A stretch of 64,000 bases of DNA from Leptospira kobayashii (GCF_003114835.2 NZ_AP025028.1:496001-560000); one strand, 5' to 3'; counted from the stretch's first letter, positions 18,619 through 28,573 are shown. Notes: generated by a model not told the origin, from the letters alone. Translations and numbers: made by a program.

Positions 18619-18798
18619 AGGACTTCCTTCGGATTGTCACAAGAAAAATAGAACTGATTGTGACGAACGCCTGCTCGGGACTGGCATCCATTGTACCTAT
18701 GAAATATAGATTTCAATAGTATTTATCAGAAATTTATAATTTTTTAAAGAGACATAAGCAGCTAATGTCTACGAAAACCTAGAATCTTGAAAGGTTGG

Positions 18799-19680
18799 TT
18801 ATCCTCCTCCCCCAGCGATCGTAAAAGGAATGGTTGTTACGGGGAGTGAGCTTCCACTTTTGCTTTTAATTGAACTGGAAAGACTGATTAAAAAAGGACT
18901 CCCTCCGAGTAGATTTCCGAGTTGGAATGTTACAACTGTTCCATTGGTGGAAAATGAACCGAGAGTGAGAGTCATTTTGGGAACCGTAACGTTTATCGCT
19001 TGAATTGTGGATGCACTGATCGTTGAAGAATCTACAGATTGACTGAAATTCAAAGTCACAGTTGTGCTTGGCACAGCAGCAGCAGTTAGCTCTTCGCCTG
19101 ATGCAGGTGTGGAGGAAGAGAGTGAAAAAGCCACAGAAGAATCTGAAGAATCATCGTTTGTTAGATCCGGTGTTTCCTCAATTGTGTATCTCTTTAAGCT
19201 GGATATGGTCAAAGATGAGGAATTTGATTTTTCGGTAATATCTCCTTCGGCCGGTACATTCAATTCAAAACTACCCAAATCGTTTCCATTGGCATCGGTT
19301 ACACTGATCTTAGGTGTGCCTGGTTTCAGAGACAAAATAAATCTTCCTACCGAATTGGTAGTGGTTGATGTGGAAACGGAAACTCCTCTTACAGAAGAGG
19401 AACCATAAGAAACCGTTAGATTTCCATTTACTAAATTGAGTCCGTCGGATTTCAACTGTCCCCCAACTTGTAGAGTTGCTATATTGGAAGAAGAGGTATT
19501 CGCTCCTCCTCCTAAAAGCGCCAAAACACCTGCGGAAGATGATTTGGATTCCAGAGGGTTGATTATCGACTGAATCGCCGGATTGAAATAACAATTGGAA
19601 ACAAATGCAATTGTCAAAACCCAGCTAATATAAGTTAGCAGGCGAAAAGCGAAGAAGGTTTTTACAATTGAAGCATTCAT
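18799..19680 (-). CDS. lipoprotein, paralogue of the one at 2208-3068
   Basis: 293 residues. The signal peptide ends AFVSNC, and the mature start CYFNPAIQSIINPLESKSSSAGVLALL is nearly the same as in the 2208-3068 protein. It keeps the same order: low-complexity linker, a β-sandwich (GQLKSDGLNLVNGNLTV, GRFILSLKPGTPKISVT) and an Ig/SbsA-like end (SSSTPASGEELTAAAVPS, LNFSQSVDSSTI). It starts two bases after the stop of the preceding gene (19683-20516), so they form an operon. A surface or periplasmic structural role is likely, no more can be said. Confidence 0.75.
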   Translation of the reverse strand: MNASIVKTFFAFRLLTYISWVLTIAFVSNCYFNPAIQSIINPLESKSSSAGVLALLGGGANTSSSNIATLQVGGQLKSDGLNLVNGNLTVSYGSSSVRGVSVSTSTTTNSVGRFILSLKPGTPKISVTDANGNDLGSFELNVPAEGDITEKSNSSSLTISSLKRYTIEETPDLTNDDSSDSSVAFSLSSSTPASGEELTAAAVPSTTVTLNFSQSVDSSTISASTIQAINVTVPKMTLTLGSFSTNGTVVTFQLGNLLGGSPFLISLSSSIKSKSGSSLPVTTIPFTIAGGGG

Positions 19681-19682
19681 GA

Positions 19683-20516
19683 TTATTGTCCTTGTTTTTG
19701 TTTCTCTAAATGTTCCAGGTCTTTCTCTAAGAGTTCCAAATCCAGTTTTTCTTCTATGTCTTGCATGTCTTGTTTCGCTTTGAGTTCGGAATCGATTGAG
19801 CTTGGCGTGCCTGTTTGGTTGTAAGAACGAGCACCTTCTCCTTCACAGATTTCCACTACTAATGTTTTTCTTGTGACTGTAACTAAAAATCCGCCCAAGA
19901 GTGTAAGAGCGACGTCCTTGTAAGTGGAAACTTGAGAAATACGAATCGGTCGGTCTTCTTTGGGAAACAATTCACTGTATTTCGGTTCTTTGAACCGGAA
20001 AGCACCAAACAACCAAAAGTATTCAGGATACTCCGAGTATGGTTGGCATTTTTGTCCGGGAGAAGCGAGTAGTATCGGGTGAGTGGGATTCGGAGAATGT
20101 AATAAAAAGGAAGTGCGAAGGGAATCCGATTTCAAAGGAGTATTTGCAGATTCCAAAACTCTTTTTCTTTCTTCCGCTCTTTTGGCTGCTTCGGAGTTTT
20201 GAAGTGCTAGGTTTTCCTGGTTGCGGATTTCCAGAAGTCTTGCTTTTTCCAAATCTCTTTTGGTCTGTTCTTCTTTGCGGATCTTTGCTTCTTCTTCTTC
20301 GGCAAGGTCTTTGTAGATGATTTTTAAGACGGATTTTTTAGATATGATGACATGTTTTCCGTCAGTACGATTGATTTCTACGGAATCCATGTTCTGATTG
20401 GAAACGATTCCTTTGATGGATTTTCCATTTTTCAAAAGAATTGTATTAATGGCGATTAGGGGAAGACTAGATAAGAATAGTCCGGTGAATAAGAGTAGAA
20501 ATAGATATTTTTTCAT
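19683..20516 (-). CDS. exported protein with small β-barrel start and coiled coil
   Basis: 277 residues with a signal peptide (KKYLFLLLFTGLFLSSLPLIA). Right after it, NTILLKNGKSIKGIVSNQNMDSVEINRTDGKHVIISKKSVLKIIY reads like a small Sm/SH3-type β-barrel of the kind found in many leptospiral exported proteins. A charged coiled coil follows (about 72-122, EEEEAKIRKEEQTKRDLEKARLL), then a globular part (YFWLFGAFRFKEPKYSELFP, ALTLLGGFLVTVTRKTLVVEICEG) and a second coiled coil at the end. I do not recognise a named family. It is the first gene of a two-gene operon with the lipoprotein downstream. Confidence 0.65.
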   Translation of the reverse strand: MKKYLFLLLFTGLFLSSLPLIAINTILLKNGKSIKGIVSNQNMDSVEINRTDGKHVIISKKSVLKIIYKDLAEEEEAKIRKEEQTKRDLEKARLLEIRNQENLALQNSEAAKRAEERKRVLESANTPLKSDSLRTSFLLHSPNPTHPILLASPGQKCQPYSEYPEYFWLFGAFRFKEPKYSELFPKEDRPIRISQVSTYKDVALTLLGGFLVTVTRKTLVVEICEGEGARSYNQTGTPSSIDSELKAKQDMQDIEEKLDLELLEKDLEHLEKQKQGQ

Positions 20517-20700
20517 ATGATTTGGCGCTCATTTTTCTGCTTATAAACAAACCCTAATGTACGGAAAATGTTTGGGAAGAAGAAAAGTTTCTTCCTGGTA
20601 AAAAACTAGGACTTCTACTGGAAATTTTTTATCCCCTGTTCGAGTAGTGTTTTTTATGGATTTTCTATGGAAAAAATATGCTACCTTAACGCTGGTAAGG

Positions 20701-22779
20701 TTAGCTTCTTTGTTCTTGGTTTAACAGATTAAGAAATGATTTCGATTTTTCCAAAAATATTTTGGAAACCGAGTCATGAGGAACTTCATCAAGGATACTG
20801 GAAAAACCTTCTTCCGCTTCTTCATAGTCTTCTCTTCGGTATGCTTCCAGCGCTATGGTATAATCATCTTTTCGTTTGGAAAGTAACTCTTTTTTCTCCT
20901 GATCATATCCATCCAATACTTCCACAACAAAGACTGAATCAGCTTTCCCTTTTATATTCACTCTATCCAAAAGTCTGTAGTCATATCCCAAATCATCGGA
21001 TGCTTCTATAAAAGTGTCCGCACTGATCACGATGTTTGCACCGAACATCTTTGTAACTCCTTCGATTCGGGAAGCAAGATTGACTGCATCGGAGATAACC
21101 GTGCCTTCCATCCTTTCGTGTTCTCCCAGGATTCCTAAAATCAATGTGCCGGTATGGATGCCGATTCCCACTTGGACCGGCCTGTAATTGTAATTGGCTC
21201 TATGTATGTTATACAGGCGAATTTCGCTCTGCATTTGTACCGCGGCGCGAATGGCATGATTGGCATCGTCCGGAAAAAGCGCCATGATGGCGTCCCCGAT
21301 GAACTTGTCTATGAAGCCGCCGTTATGACGGATAATAGGTCCCACTCTTTGCAGATAGGAATTTAAAAAATCGAAATTTTCTTTAGGTGTTAGTTGCTCG
21401 GAAAATTCGGTAAAGGAACGGATGTCCGCAAAAAGAATGGTCATCTTTTTTTGAACCTGTTGGCCGAGTGCAATGTCTCTGATATCCGTTTTCCCGAGAA
21501 AGTTAAGAAATTCCTTCGGAACAAACCGACTGTAAGAAGTATTGAGGGAACTTAATTTGTGAGCGAGCTCTTTTGTGTGATCCAGACTTTTGCGAAAGGA
21601 CTTTCCGAATGTGAAAACCTGTAAAAACACAAAACAAACAACTGTTAATGGTCCTATGTATGTTGTATGCCAGATCGCTTCCGCATGTAAAGTATCGTTG
21701 ATCGCACCAATAAGAAGGAGAGCCGCTCCGAATAATAAGGTTTGGGAATCCGATCTTTTTTTCAGATAACTTTTGATTAGAAAAAAGAGCAAAAAACAGC
21801 CGTTAAGTATGAATATCGCAGGATAAAAAGAAGCAGTCTCCGTAAAATATTCGGAAGGAAACAGCAAAATGAGTGTTAGTATCAGTGAAATCAGATAAAA
21901 AACACTTCCGATTTTTTTTGAGAAATCGATAGGGAAGACGGTTTGAAAATAGTGATATAAAACGGGAGCGGACCAGAACCAGGAAAAATATTCGATTCGT
22001 AAAATAACCTGGTAGGGAAGATGAATCCAATCCAACAAGATTCTTTCGCCCGTAGAAATATTTCTAAGCAATATGATAAATGAAAAAGCGAAAATACCCA
22101 GAGTGTGGGTTTCGTCTTTATCAAAGAAATAGAAAAACAAAAAGAACAAAGCAACAAAACCGAGTACGGAAGCAAGGATGGTTTCATTCATTTTCCTATT
22201 GGTAAGTCTTTCCTGTGCTTTCTGGAAAGGAGCGAGAACGACATCATTCCAAGGCCCTCCTTTTCTATGCGCAAAATTGGAAACAACCAGATCCAGATCG
22301 ATTTCTTTGGCACCGGTAAAAGGAATGATTACGATTGAAGATTGCACTTGGGAAACGGTAGTCTCCTTGGAACGACCCGGTTTGCCCGATCCTCCCAAAT
22401 ACTTTCCATTGATATAGATCGCATGCGAAGTATCCTGTTCTCCCGTTAAAACTGCCAAAGGAAAAGCAGTCTGATCCTTGGGCAAAAGGATATGAACCCG
22501 GAACGTTGCAAAACCTTGCCCGTTCAGTTCCTCTTCTTTTTCCTTACGATGGTTCCAATGTGAGGGAAGAGTAATGGAAGTCGGAATATCCGTAGCTAGG
22601 ATGGTTTCCGGGATTTTGTTCCAGAAAAAATTCCATTCTCCCGTCAGTGTTAAAAAAGGAGAGTCGGCGAAGGAATAAGTCTCTAAATTCAGTTTTCCTT
22701 GTTGAATGTTTGCTTTTTCATCCCGTCCGGCGGGACTGCAACTTAAGGAAAGAAAGATGAGCAAGATAATAAATTTCAA
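20701..22779 (-). CDS. 7TMR-DISM-type class III adenylate/guanylate cyclase, complete catalytic set
   Basis: I prefer the TTG at 22779: it has AGGA seven bases upstream and yields a lipoprotein signal (LKFIILLIFLSLSC) instead of a 41-residue leader; an ATG exists at 22902. The 692-residue product has a periplasmic jelly-roll domain (LTGEWNFFW, GFATFRVHILLP, VVSNFAHRKGG), seven membrane helices (about 200-390), a short coiled coil and a cyclase domain. Catalytic residues are all there: Asp452 (FADIRSFT) and Asp496 (FIGDAIMALF) for metal, Asn567 and Arg571 (DAVNLASR), and Lys in IDKFIGD. A Thr before ISDAVN fits class IIIb. It should make a cyclic nucleotide, probably cAMP, as a homodimer. A TPR-like pair of helices ends the protein. 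Confidence 0.88.
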   Translation of the reverse strand: MKFIILLIFLSLSCSPAGRDEKANIQQGKLNLETYSFADSPFLTLTGEWNFFWNKIPETILATDIPTSITLPSHWNHRKEKEEELNGQGFATFRVHILLPKDQTAFPLAVLTGEQDTSHAIYINGKYLGGSGKPGRSKETTVSQVQSSIVIIPFTGAKEIDLDLVVSNFAHRKGGPWNDVVLAPFQKAQERLTNRKMNETILASVLGFVALFFLFFYFFDKDETHTLGIFAFSFIILLRNISTGERILLDWIHLPYQVILRIEYFSWFWSAPVLYHYFQTVFPIDFSKKIGSVFYLISLILTLILLFPSEYFTETASFYPAIFILNGCFLLFFLIKSYLKKRSDSQTLLFGAALLLIGAINDTLHAEAIWHTTYIGPLTVVCFVFLQVFTFGKSFRKSLDHTKELAHKLSSLNTSYSRFVPKEFLNFLGKTDIRDIALGQQVQKKMTILFADIRSFTEFSEQLTPKENFDFLNSYLQRVGPIIRHNGGFIDKFIGDAIMALFPDDANHAIRAAVQMQSEIRLYNIHRANYNYRPVQVGIGIHTGTLILGILGEHERMEGTVISDAVNLASRIEGVTKMFGANIVISADTFIEASDDLGYDYRLLDRVNIKGKADSVFVVEVLDGYDQEKKELLSKRKDDYTIALEAYRREDYEEAEEGFSSILDEVPHDSVSKIFLEKSKSFLNLLNQEQRS

Positions 22780-23074
22780 TGAAAATCCTACTCCTAGAAA
22801 TAGGAGACGAGTAAATTTCAAATCATAAAACGATCGTCGAGCGAAAAATTTTGTTCCATCTGCTTTTAAGGATAGAAAAAAAAATTTGCTGACAAAACGC
22901 AAGAATCGGGATGACTTCCGAATTTAAATTTACAGAGCCAACAATGAGATTGAGTTATCAAAAGTTAGTTGGTTGCGTGTGAATAATACGTAGTGAATTT
23001 TTGGACTGACTGGAAAAGTAAAATGATCTGAATTCATTTGACGTTTTCTTTTATTATTGAGAAGAGAGAATTGT

Positions 23075-24529
23075 ATGTGGCGGAATCAGCTCGTTTCTAA
23101 TTTTTCTTTTTTTACATTGATTTGTTTGGTTTGTTCTTCTTGCAAATTGGAATTGGCAAATCCCGGCGATCCGTTCACGCTTAGTTCTTTGTTGGATCGG
23201 GCTCTCAGGCATACTTCCTCTTCGACACAAAATCCGAAATTGAATCGTTTGAACATTCAAGACGGCACTTTAACTCCCGGTTTTTCATCGGATACATTTG
23301 TTTATTCTCTTTCTTTTCCTTTGAGTCGATCTTCTTCTGTTTGGGAGTGGGCAGTGGATTCGGGAGTTTCCGTTTCTTCTTTAGGTTCATTGACCAAACC
23401 TGAGTCAGGTGCTTTCGTTCCGCTGAAGTTCGGAAGCCAAACGGTTGTACTAAAAGTAGTTTCTTCATCCGGGTCCGAGAATAATTATTCCTTTACTTTA
23501 AACAATTCCAACTCCATCAAATTGATCCGAAGCGGGGCCGTAAATTGTTATAATGCAAATTCTACGATTACTTGCGGAACGGATCCTGCTTTTCCGTTGC
23601 AAGATGCTCAGGCACAAGGTTTGTCCAGAATACGTTCTTTTACGGGACCAACAACAAATTCCGGTTATGCGTCTGATTACATTACCATTGACAATGGTTC
23701 CGGGCTTACTTGGAAATCTTGTTTGGACGGTCCTACGGGAGCTACTTGCACGGGCAGTTTCATTTTTAATACACAAAGCCAGGCGCCTATTAGTTGCGGT
23801 GCATTGAATTCGGCAAATAGTGGTCAAGGTTATGCGGGTTATAAGGATTGGAGAGTTCCTAATTTTCAGGAATTACTCTCCATTGTGAATGTGGCGAATT
23901 CTCCGGCGGCAATTGATACTAGTTCTTTTCCGAACTGGTACCATGCTTCCGTGCCGGTTTGGACGGATGAAGTCAGTCCACTTAACACTACCAACTACGG
24001 AGCCGTATTATTTGCATTCGGAAGTTTGGCTCCTCGTGATAAAAATAACACCGGTTTAACTGCGTGCGTCCGGGGAAACCAATTGCAATACACTCAATTT
24101 TCGGACAATCAGGACGGAACGATCAGAGAATTTCGGTCGGGACTTCTCTGGCAGAAATGTGCGAACGGGCTGAGTGGTACGGATTGTTCGGGAGGATCCG
24201 CTTCGAGTTTGGATTGGTCGGGGGCTTTGGTTTATTGTGACAGTTTAACGTTAGGTGGTAGGTCGGATTGGAGACTTCCCAATGTTTTGGAAGCTTTGTC
24301 TCTTATGCGCTTTGATGTAAGTGCCAGTTCCGCTTATATTGATAATACATTTTTTCCGAATACTCCTTTCACGAACGGAAGCGGAGATTTATTCCATTCT
24401 TCCACAAGTTGGACTTTGAATCCGACGAATAATTTACAGGTAAGATACAATGAACTGAATCAAATGGCTGCGAACAACAAAACCTCTCCGGTAGTGAGTC
24501 GGGTCCGCTGTGTTGCAGGACCCGATTGA
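23075..24529 (+). CDS. DUF1566 lipoprotein with cadherin-like β-sandwich
   Basis: The ATG at 23075 gives a lipoprotein signal (FSFFTLICLVCSSC, lipobox CSSC); an in-frame start at 23057 only adds six residues. After the Cys comes a cadherin-like β-sandwich (about 60-150: LNRLNIQDGTLTPGFSSDTF, YSLSFPL), then two DUF1566/Lcl units. Their signatures are KDWRVPNFQELLSIVN and SDWRLPNVLEALSLM, each with paired Cys and Trp (LTWKSCLDGPTGATCTG; LLWQKCANGLSGTDCSG). Lcl-type domains occur in surface adhesins. It is full length and on its own; its 3' end meets the next gene with only six bases between the stops. Confidence 0.85.
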   Translation: MWRNQLVSNFSFFTLICLVCSSCKLELANPGDPFTLSSLLDRALRHTSSSTQNPKLNRLNIQDGTLTPGFSSDTFVYSLSFPLSRSSSVWEWAVDSGVSVSSLGSLTKPESGAFVPLKFGSQTVVLKVVSSSGSENNYSFTLNNSNSIKLIRSGAVNCYNANSTITCGTDPAFPLQDAQAQGLSRIRSFTGPTTNSGYASDYITIDNGSGLTWKSCLDGPTGATCTGSFIFNTQSQAPISCGALNSANSGQGYAGYKDWRVPNFQELLSIVNVANSPAAIDTSSFPNWYHASVPVWTDEVSPLNTTNYGAVLFAFGSLAPRDKNNTGLTACVRGNQLQYTQFSDNQDGTIREFRSGLLWQKCANGLSGTDCSGGSASSLDWSGALVYCDSLTLGGRSDWRLPNVLEALSLMRFDVSASSAYIDNTFFPNTPFTNGSGDLFHSSTSWTLNPTNNLQVRYNELNQMAANNKTSPVVSRVRCVAGPD

Positions 24530-24535
24530 CCCGAT

Positions 24536-26086
24536 TTACGTTCTTCCGGGAAAGTCAGTGTAATCGGCAAACTTCGTAAAGGCGATTGGGTCCCGTTTGT
24601 AACCGAGCAAGTCTTCCAAAGGTTGGTAACGGTTCATACCCATACTGATTTCTATATCTCTTCCTGTGAATTGTAACGGATGTTCGTAACCGCAGGAATG
24701 TGCGAGAGACAAAAGTTCCTTACGAAAACCTTGCAGATATTTGGTGGCGCGTTTGCCTTTGAGCTCGGGATCGACTCCTCTTTGCAGCCACCAGTTTTGA
24801 GTGGCAACTCCCGCAGGGCAATGGTCCGTATGACATTTTTGCGCCTGGATGCATCCGATCGACAACATGGCTTCCCGTGCAATATGAATCAAATCACATC
24901 CCATTGCAATCGCAACAACGGCGCGATCGGGAAATCCCAATTTCCCCGAACCGATCCAAACGATGTTTTCGGAAAGATTGTGTCTTTGGAATAATGTATA
25001 AACTCTTTGAAATCCGATTTTGAAAGGCAAGGAAACATGATCGGCGTAAGTAAGAGGTGCCGCACCGGTTCCTCCTTCTCCACCGTCGATCGTGATAAAA
25101 TCGGGACCTTTTCCCGTAGCTTCGATGACTTTTGCCAACTCTTCCCAAAATTCAATTTCACCCACTGCGCTTTTGATTCCGACGGGGAGTCCGGTTGCGT
25201 CCGCAACCTTTTCGATAAATTCCACTAGTTCCGAAACATTTTTAAACTCGGAATGGGAATTGGGAGAAATACAATCCTTGCCGATTGCCACATGACGGAT
25301 TTTTGCAATCTCCGCATTTACTTTTGCCGCAGGAAGGATTCCACCTTTACCCGGTTTGGCGCCTTGCGAAAGTTTGATTTCAATCAAACGGATATTTTTG
25401 TTTTTTTCGACTTTCTCTTTTGCTTTTGCCAAATCGAATTTTCCGTTTTCATCTCTTGCTCCGAAATATCCGGTTCCGATCTGCCACATGATATCGGCGC
25501 CTTGCAAATGATATTGGGAAAGTCCTCCTTCGCCTGTGTTATGATAGGCGCCTGCATCTCTTGCCCCACGGTTCAGTGCCATCACTGCATTTTTGCCGAG
25601 AGAGCCGAAAGACATTGCCGAAATATTAATAATGGAATAAGGTCTGTAAGGAAATTTTCTTTTATGCCAGGCTCCGATCACTTTCAGACTGGGGATGCAA
25701 GAAGGATCTTTTCCTACGATATGTGCTTTGGATTCCGGAAAAGGAAAGGCATGGTGTTTGATGATCGGATAACCGGGCTCATACTGCAATTCCGTTGTAC
25801 CGAATCCGAAGTTATTGTTTTGTCCTTTTGCCGTAGCATAGATCCAACTCCGTTCCGTTCTGTCGAACGGTCTTTCTTCTTTATCGTTTGCAACCCAATA
25901 CTGGCGAAGTTCGGGACCAATTGTCTCTAAAAAATATCTGAGATGACCTACGATAGGGAAGTTGCGTTGAATCGTATGTTTCTTCTGAGTTATATCTCTA
26001 ACAAAAACGATTATGAAAAAACCGATACAAACAATCCCAGAGGAGAACCAAGGGTTTGTAGAAATCCAAGTTGTAATTTGATCCAT
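24536..26086 (-). CDS. FMN-binding glutamate synthase-like protein
   Basis: 516 residues. An N-terminal membrane helix (WFSSGIVCIGFFIIVFVRDI) precedes the FMN and iron-sulfur domain of the glutamate synthase large chain: INISAMSFGSLGKNAVMALNRGA, GEGGLSQYH, the TIDGGEGGTGAAP phosphate loop, and SIGCIQAQKCHTDHCPAGVATQ. The last holds the C-x5-C-x4-C of the [3Fe-4S] cluster. There is no glutaminase domain, so it belongs to the stand-alone GltB2-like group of unknown donor, often a membrane-tethered oxidoreductase. No gltD is nearby. The family call is secure, the reaction is not. Confidence 0.88.
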   Translation of the reverse strand: MDQITTWISTNPWFSSGIVCIGFFIIVFVRDITQKKHTIQRNFPIVGHLRYFLETIGPELRQYWVANDKEERPFDRTERSWIYATAKGQNNNFGFGTTELQYEPGYPIIKHHAFPFPESKAHIVGKDPSCIPSLKVIGAWHKRKFPYRPYSIINISAMSFGSLGKNAVMALNRGARDAGAYHNTGEGGLSQYHLQGADIMWQIGTGYFGARDENGKFDLAKAKEKVEKNKNIRLIEIKLSQGAKPGKGGILPAAKVNAEIAKIRHVAIGKDCISPNSHSEFKNVSELVEFIEKVADATGLPVGIKSAVGEIEFWEELAKVIEATGKGPDFITIDGGEGGTGAAPLTYADHVSLPFKIGFQRVYTLFQRHNLSENIVWIGSGKLGFPDRAVVAIAMGCDLIHIAREAMLSIGCIQAQKCHTDHCPAGVATQNWWLQRGVDPELKGKRATKYLQGFRKELLSLAHSCGYEHPLQFTGRDIEISMGMNRYQPLEDLLGYKRDPIAFTKFADYTDFPGRT

Positions 26087-26144
26087 GCTACCGTCCGCGG
26101 GAGTATTAGACGAATAGGATCATAGAAAAGAAAAAAATGACAAG

Positions 26145-26546
26145 CTAAGATTGAAAAAACGAGGTGGCTTGGATCAGTTTTTCTTTGGTAAAGGGTTTGA
26201 AGATATATCCGGATAACAGATTGTTTTCCGAAGCACGTTTTGTATCCGCTTCATCAACGGAAGAGCTGACTAAATAAATGCGAATGGGTTTCAAAATCTC
26301 TGCATGGATTTTTGCATATGCGTCCAGAAACTGCCAACCGTCCATATAGGGCATATTGATATCCAAAAAAATAACATCAGGCAAAACTTCTTTGTCTTGT
26401 TTGGAAGCTTCAAAAAACTCAATGGCTTCTTCCCCATCCGAGAAAGTTAAAACCTCTTCCGCCAGTTTGGAATTGGAAATGATTTTTTTAGTGGTAAATT
26501 GATAGATTTTATCATCATCGATCAAACAGATTTTGATTTGACTCAT
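26145..26546 (-). CDS. single-domain response regulator
   Basis: 133 residues covering only a CheY-like receiver: acidic pair in CLIDDDKIYQF, phospho-acceptor Asp in VIFLDINMPYMDGWQF, Ser/Thr switch in IYLVSSSVD and the Lys of IFKPFTKEKL. There is no output domain, so it signals by protein contact. It directly follows the histidine kinase gene; the kinase stop and this ATG touch, so they are coupled. The kinase is its natural phosphodonor. Confidence 0.92.
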   Translation of the reverse strand: MSQIKICLIDDDKIYQFTTKKIISNSKLAEEVLTFSDGEEAIEFFEASKQDKEVLPDVIFLDINMPYMDGWQFLDAYAKIHAEILKPIRIYLVSSSVDEADTKRASENNLLSGYIFKPFTKEKLIQATSFFQS

Positions 26547-28421
26547 TTATGCATTCACCTGGTTCAAAAAATGGAGGAGAAACGTAGTTCCATGACCAGG
26601 TTGGGAACGAACCTCTATTTGACCACCCATTGATTCTATTTGGTATTTTGTCAGGAACAATCCGACTCCTCTTCCCGCCTTATCTCTGTGAAATGTTTTT
26701 TTCAGTTGGAAGATTTGTTTTCCATACCGTTCCAGGTCTATCCCCGATCCATTGTCCGTAAAACTAAGCGTTACCGATTTTCCAATGCTGAAAGATTGAA
26801 CTTGTATATAAGGGTTTTTTCCCGGCGCGGAGTATTTAAGCGAATTGCTTAAAAGATTGGTGAGAATGCTTTCCAGATAAAGTTTCGGAAAATAGATTTT
26901 GGGAGAGGATGAAAAATCATAATCGATTTCCGCATCCAGGGTTTGAATTTCTCCTATCATCAGTTTTTGGACTCTTTCGAAGCTGTCTTTGATATCCAAA
27001 AGTTGCGGTTTGATTTCATGGTTTTGCTGGATGCGAAGTGCCGAGATCAAATCCTCTAAAGTGGATTCCAAATTTTCGGCTACGATTTTCAGATGAGAAT
27101 GGTATTCCGCTTTTTCAATAGGATCTTCCGTCTCGTCAATAAGGCCGAGCAAAGTCCGGAGATTACTGATCGGTGAACGTAGGTTATGAGAAACGATTTG
27201 GTTGTAAGATTGAAGTTGTTTGTTTTGGTTTGTCAATGAATTCGTAACAGATATTAATTTTTCATTGGCAAGTAATAACTTGAGTTCCGCTTTTTTTCTG
27301 GAATCAATATCGAAAACCTGCGAGATAAAATAAACGGGATGACCCACTTTGTCCCGGACTAGGGTGGCGGAAAGATGCCCCCATAGAATCTGGCCGTCTT
27401 TGTGGACATATCGTTTTTCCATTTCGAAAAAATTGGATTCGTTTGCGATTACCTTTTGACGTAATTTCATATTTGCTTCGAAGTCCGCAAAATAACTGAC
27501 GGATTCGATCGTCATATTTTTCAGCTCTTCTTCAGAATAACCGATGAATCTGGAAAAAGCCAGATTCACTTCGATGAATTTTCCTTCGATCGAAGTGATG
27601 GCGAGTCCTCCCGCCGAAAAATAAAACGCTTCTCTGAATTTTTTTTCAGAGATCTCTTTTTCTATCTCCGCATTTTTTTGCGCGGTCACATCGTATAACG
27701 CACCATAGATGCGAGATGGTTTGCCATTCAAAAACTCGGCCTTGGCAAGTGCGCGAACCCATTTGTGTTTTCCATTAGCGGAAACGAAAGGCAGGGTTAA
27801 GTCATAGGGAATGCCTTTTTCGATCGTAGTTGCAATACTTTCCCGAACGATTTTGTCTCCGGGAGGAGGGAAAAAGGAAATACAAGTTTCCAAGGGAGGA
27901 ATATCGGGAGGCTCGATCTCATGAATTTGAAAGATCATGTCACTCCACATCGGCTTCATCGTTATCAAATCCAATTCCCAACCACCTACCTTCGCCACAT
28001 TATTGGATTCACGGAGTAGTCTTTCCCGTTGGATCAATTTTTCACGTAGTTCTACTTGGTTGGAAACGTCACGAGAGGAGGTATGAATCTTTACGGATTG
28101 GTTTTCATTGTTTTTTACGATTTGGCTGAGCGTTTGCAACCAGACATAGGATCCGTTCTTATGCAAAAACCTATATTCTGTTAGATTGTCCGCCTCTCCC
28201 CTTAAAATAGGCAAATGGGACTCGTCCTGGATTCTTTTCCTATCTTCGGGATGAAAGAAATCATATGCGTTTTTTCCTACCAATTCGGAAGGAAGATAAC
28301 CTATGATTTTCTCGGAAGACGGGCTGACAAAGCTATATGTACCATCTTCAGTGTGGAGGCAAATTAGCTCCCGACTGATATTACTAAGAAGTTGATATAT
28401 CTCGTAATCAGGTACTAACAC
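26547..28421 (-). CDS. cytoplasmic multi-PAS sensor histidine kinase
   Basis: 624 residues with a GTG start and an AGGGAG box upstream. There is no membrane helix. Three PAS units are visible: YQLLSNISRELICLHTEDGTY... (about 5-125, with HPEDRKRI), AKVGGWELD... (about 140-255, PAS/PAC), and FYFSAGGLAITSIEGKFIE... (about 262-385). The kinase core has the phospho-acceptor His in SYNQIVSHNLRSPISNL, the N-box NLLSNSLKYSAPG, DNGSGID, and GRGVGLFLTKY. It should phosphorylate the receiver encoded next to it. The PAS ligand (light, redox, gas) cannot be told from the sequence. The gene is divergent from ssb. Confidence 0.92.
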   Translation of the reverse strand: MLVPDYEIYQLLSNISRELICLHTEDGTYSFVSPSSEKIIGYLPSELVGKNAYDFFHPEDRKRIQDESHLPILRGEADNLTEYRFLHKNGSYVWLQTLSQIVKNNENQSVKIHTSSRDVSNQVELREKLIQRERLLRESNNVAKVGGWELDLITMKPMWSDMIFQIHEIEPPDIPPLETCISFFPPPGDKIVRESIATTIEKGIPYDLTLPFVSANGKHKWVRALAKAEFLNGKPSRIYGALYDVTAQKNAEIEKEISEKKFREAFYFSAGGLAITSIEGKFIEVNLAFSRFIGYSEEELKNMTIESVSYFADFEANMKLRQKVIANESNFFEMEKRYVHKDGQILWGHLSATLVRDKVGHPVYFISQVFDIDSRKKAELKLLLANEKLISVTNSLTNQNKQLQSYNQIVSHNLRSPISNLRTLLGLIDETEDPIEKAEYHSHLKIVAENLESTLEDLISALRIQQNHEIKPQLLDIKDSFERVQKLMIGEIQTLDAEIDYDFSSSPKIYFPKLYLESILTNLLSNSLKYSAPGKNPYIQVQSFSIGKSVTLSFTDNGSGIDLERYGKQIFQLKKTFHRDKAGRGVGLFLTKYQIESMGGQIEVRSQPGHGTTFLLHFLNQVNA

Positions 28422-28559
28422 AGTTCTCCCTAAATTTGAATTTGGATTTAGGTTTGTCTATTCTTTCCATAAGTTAAAGTGCGAACTTTCGGAAATTTAT
28501 TTCTAAAAAATAAAAAAAAATCGGTCCAAACACTCAAGTTTTTTTACCCATTTAGGTAG

Positions 28560-28573
28560 TAGGCGGCCGCCTA
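28560..28573. promoter_or_regulatory. 14-bp perfect palindrome upstream of ssb, candidate operator
   Basis: TAGGCGGCCGCCTA reads the same on both strands. It is GC-rich in a very AT-rich gap and lies 22 bases before the ssb start codon, close to the RBS (AAGGA at 28583). A further TTTAGG at 28551 and CCTAAA at 28571 add a second symmetric layer. A dimeric DNA-binding protein, or self-regulation of ssb, could use it. It does not match the leptospiral LexA box as I know it. Confidence 0.45.

Noticed and set aside
25253..25930. 225-codon open frame on the plus strand
   Set aside because: Antisense to the FMN/iron-sulfur core of the glutamate-synthase-like protein, which has clear motifs; the plus-strand protein is Cys- and Phe-rich without family traits.
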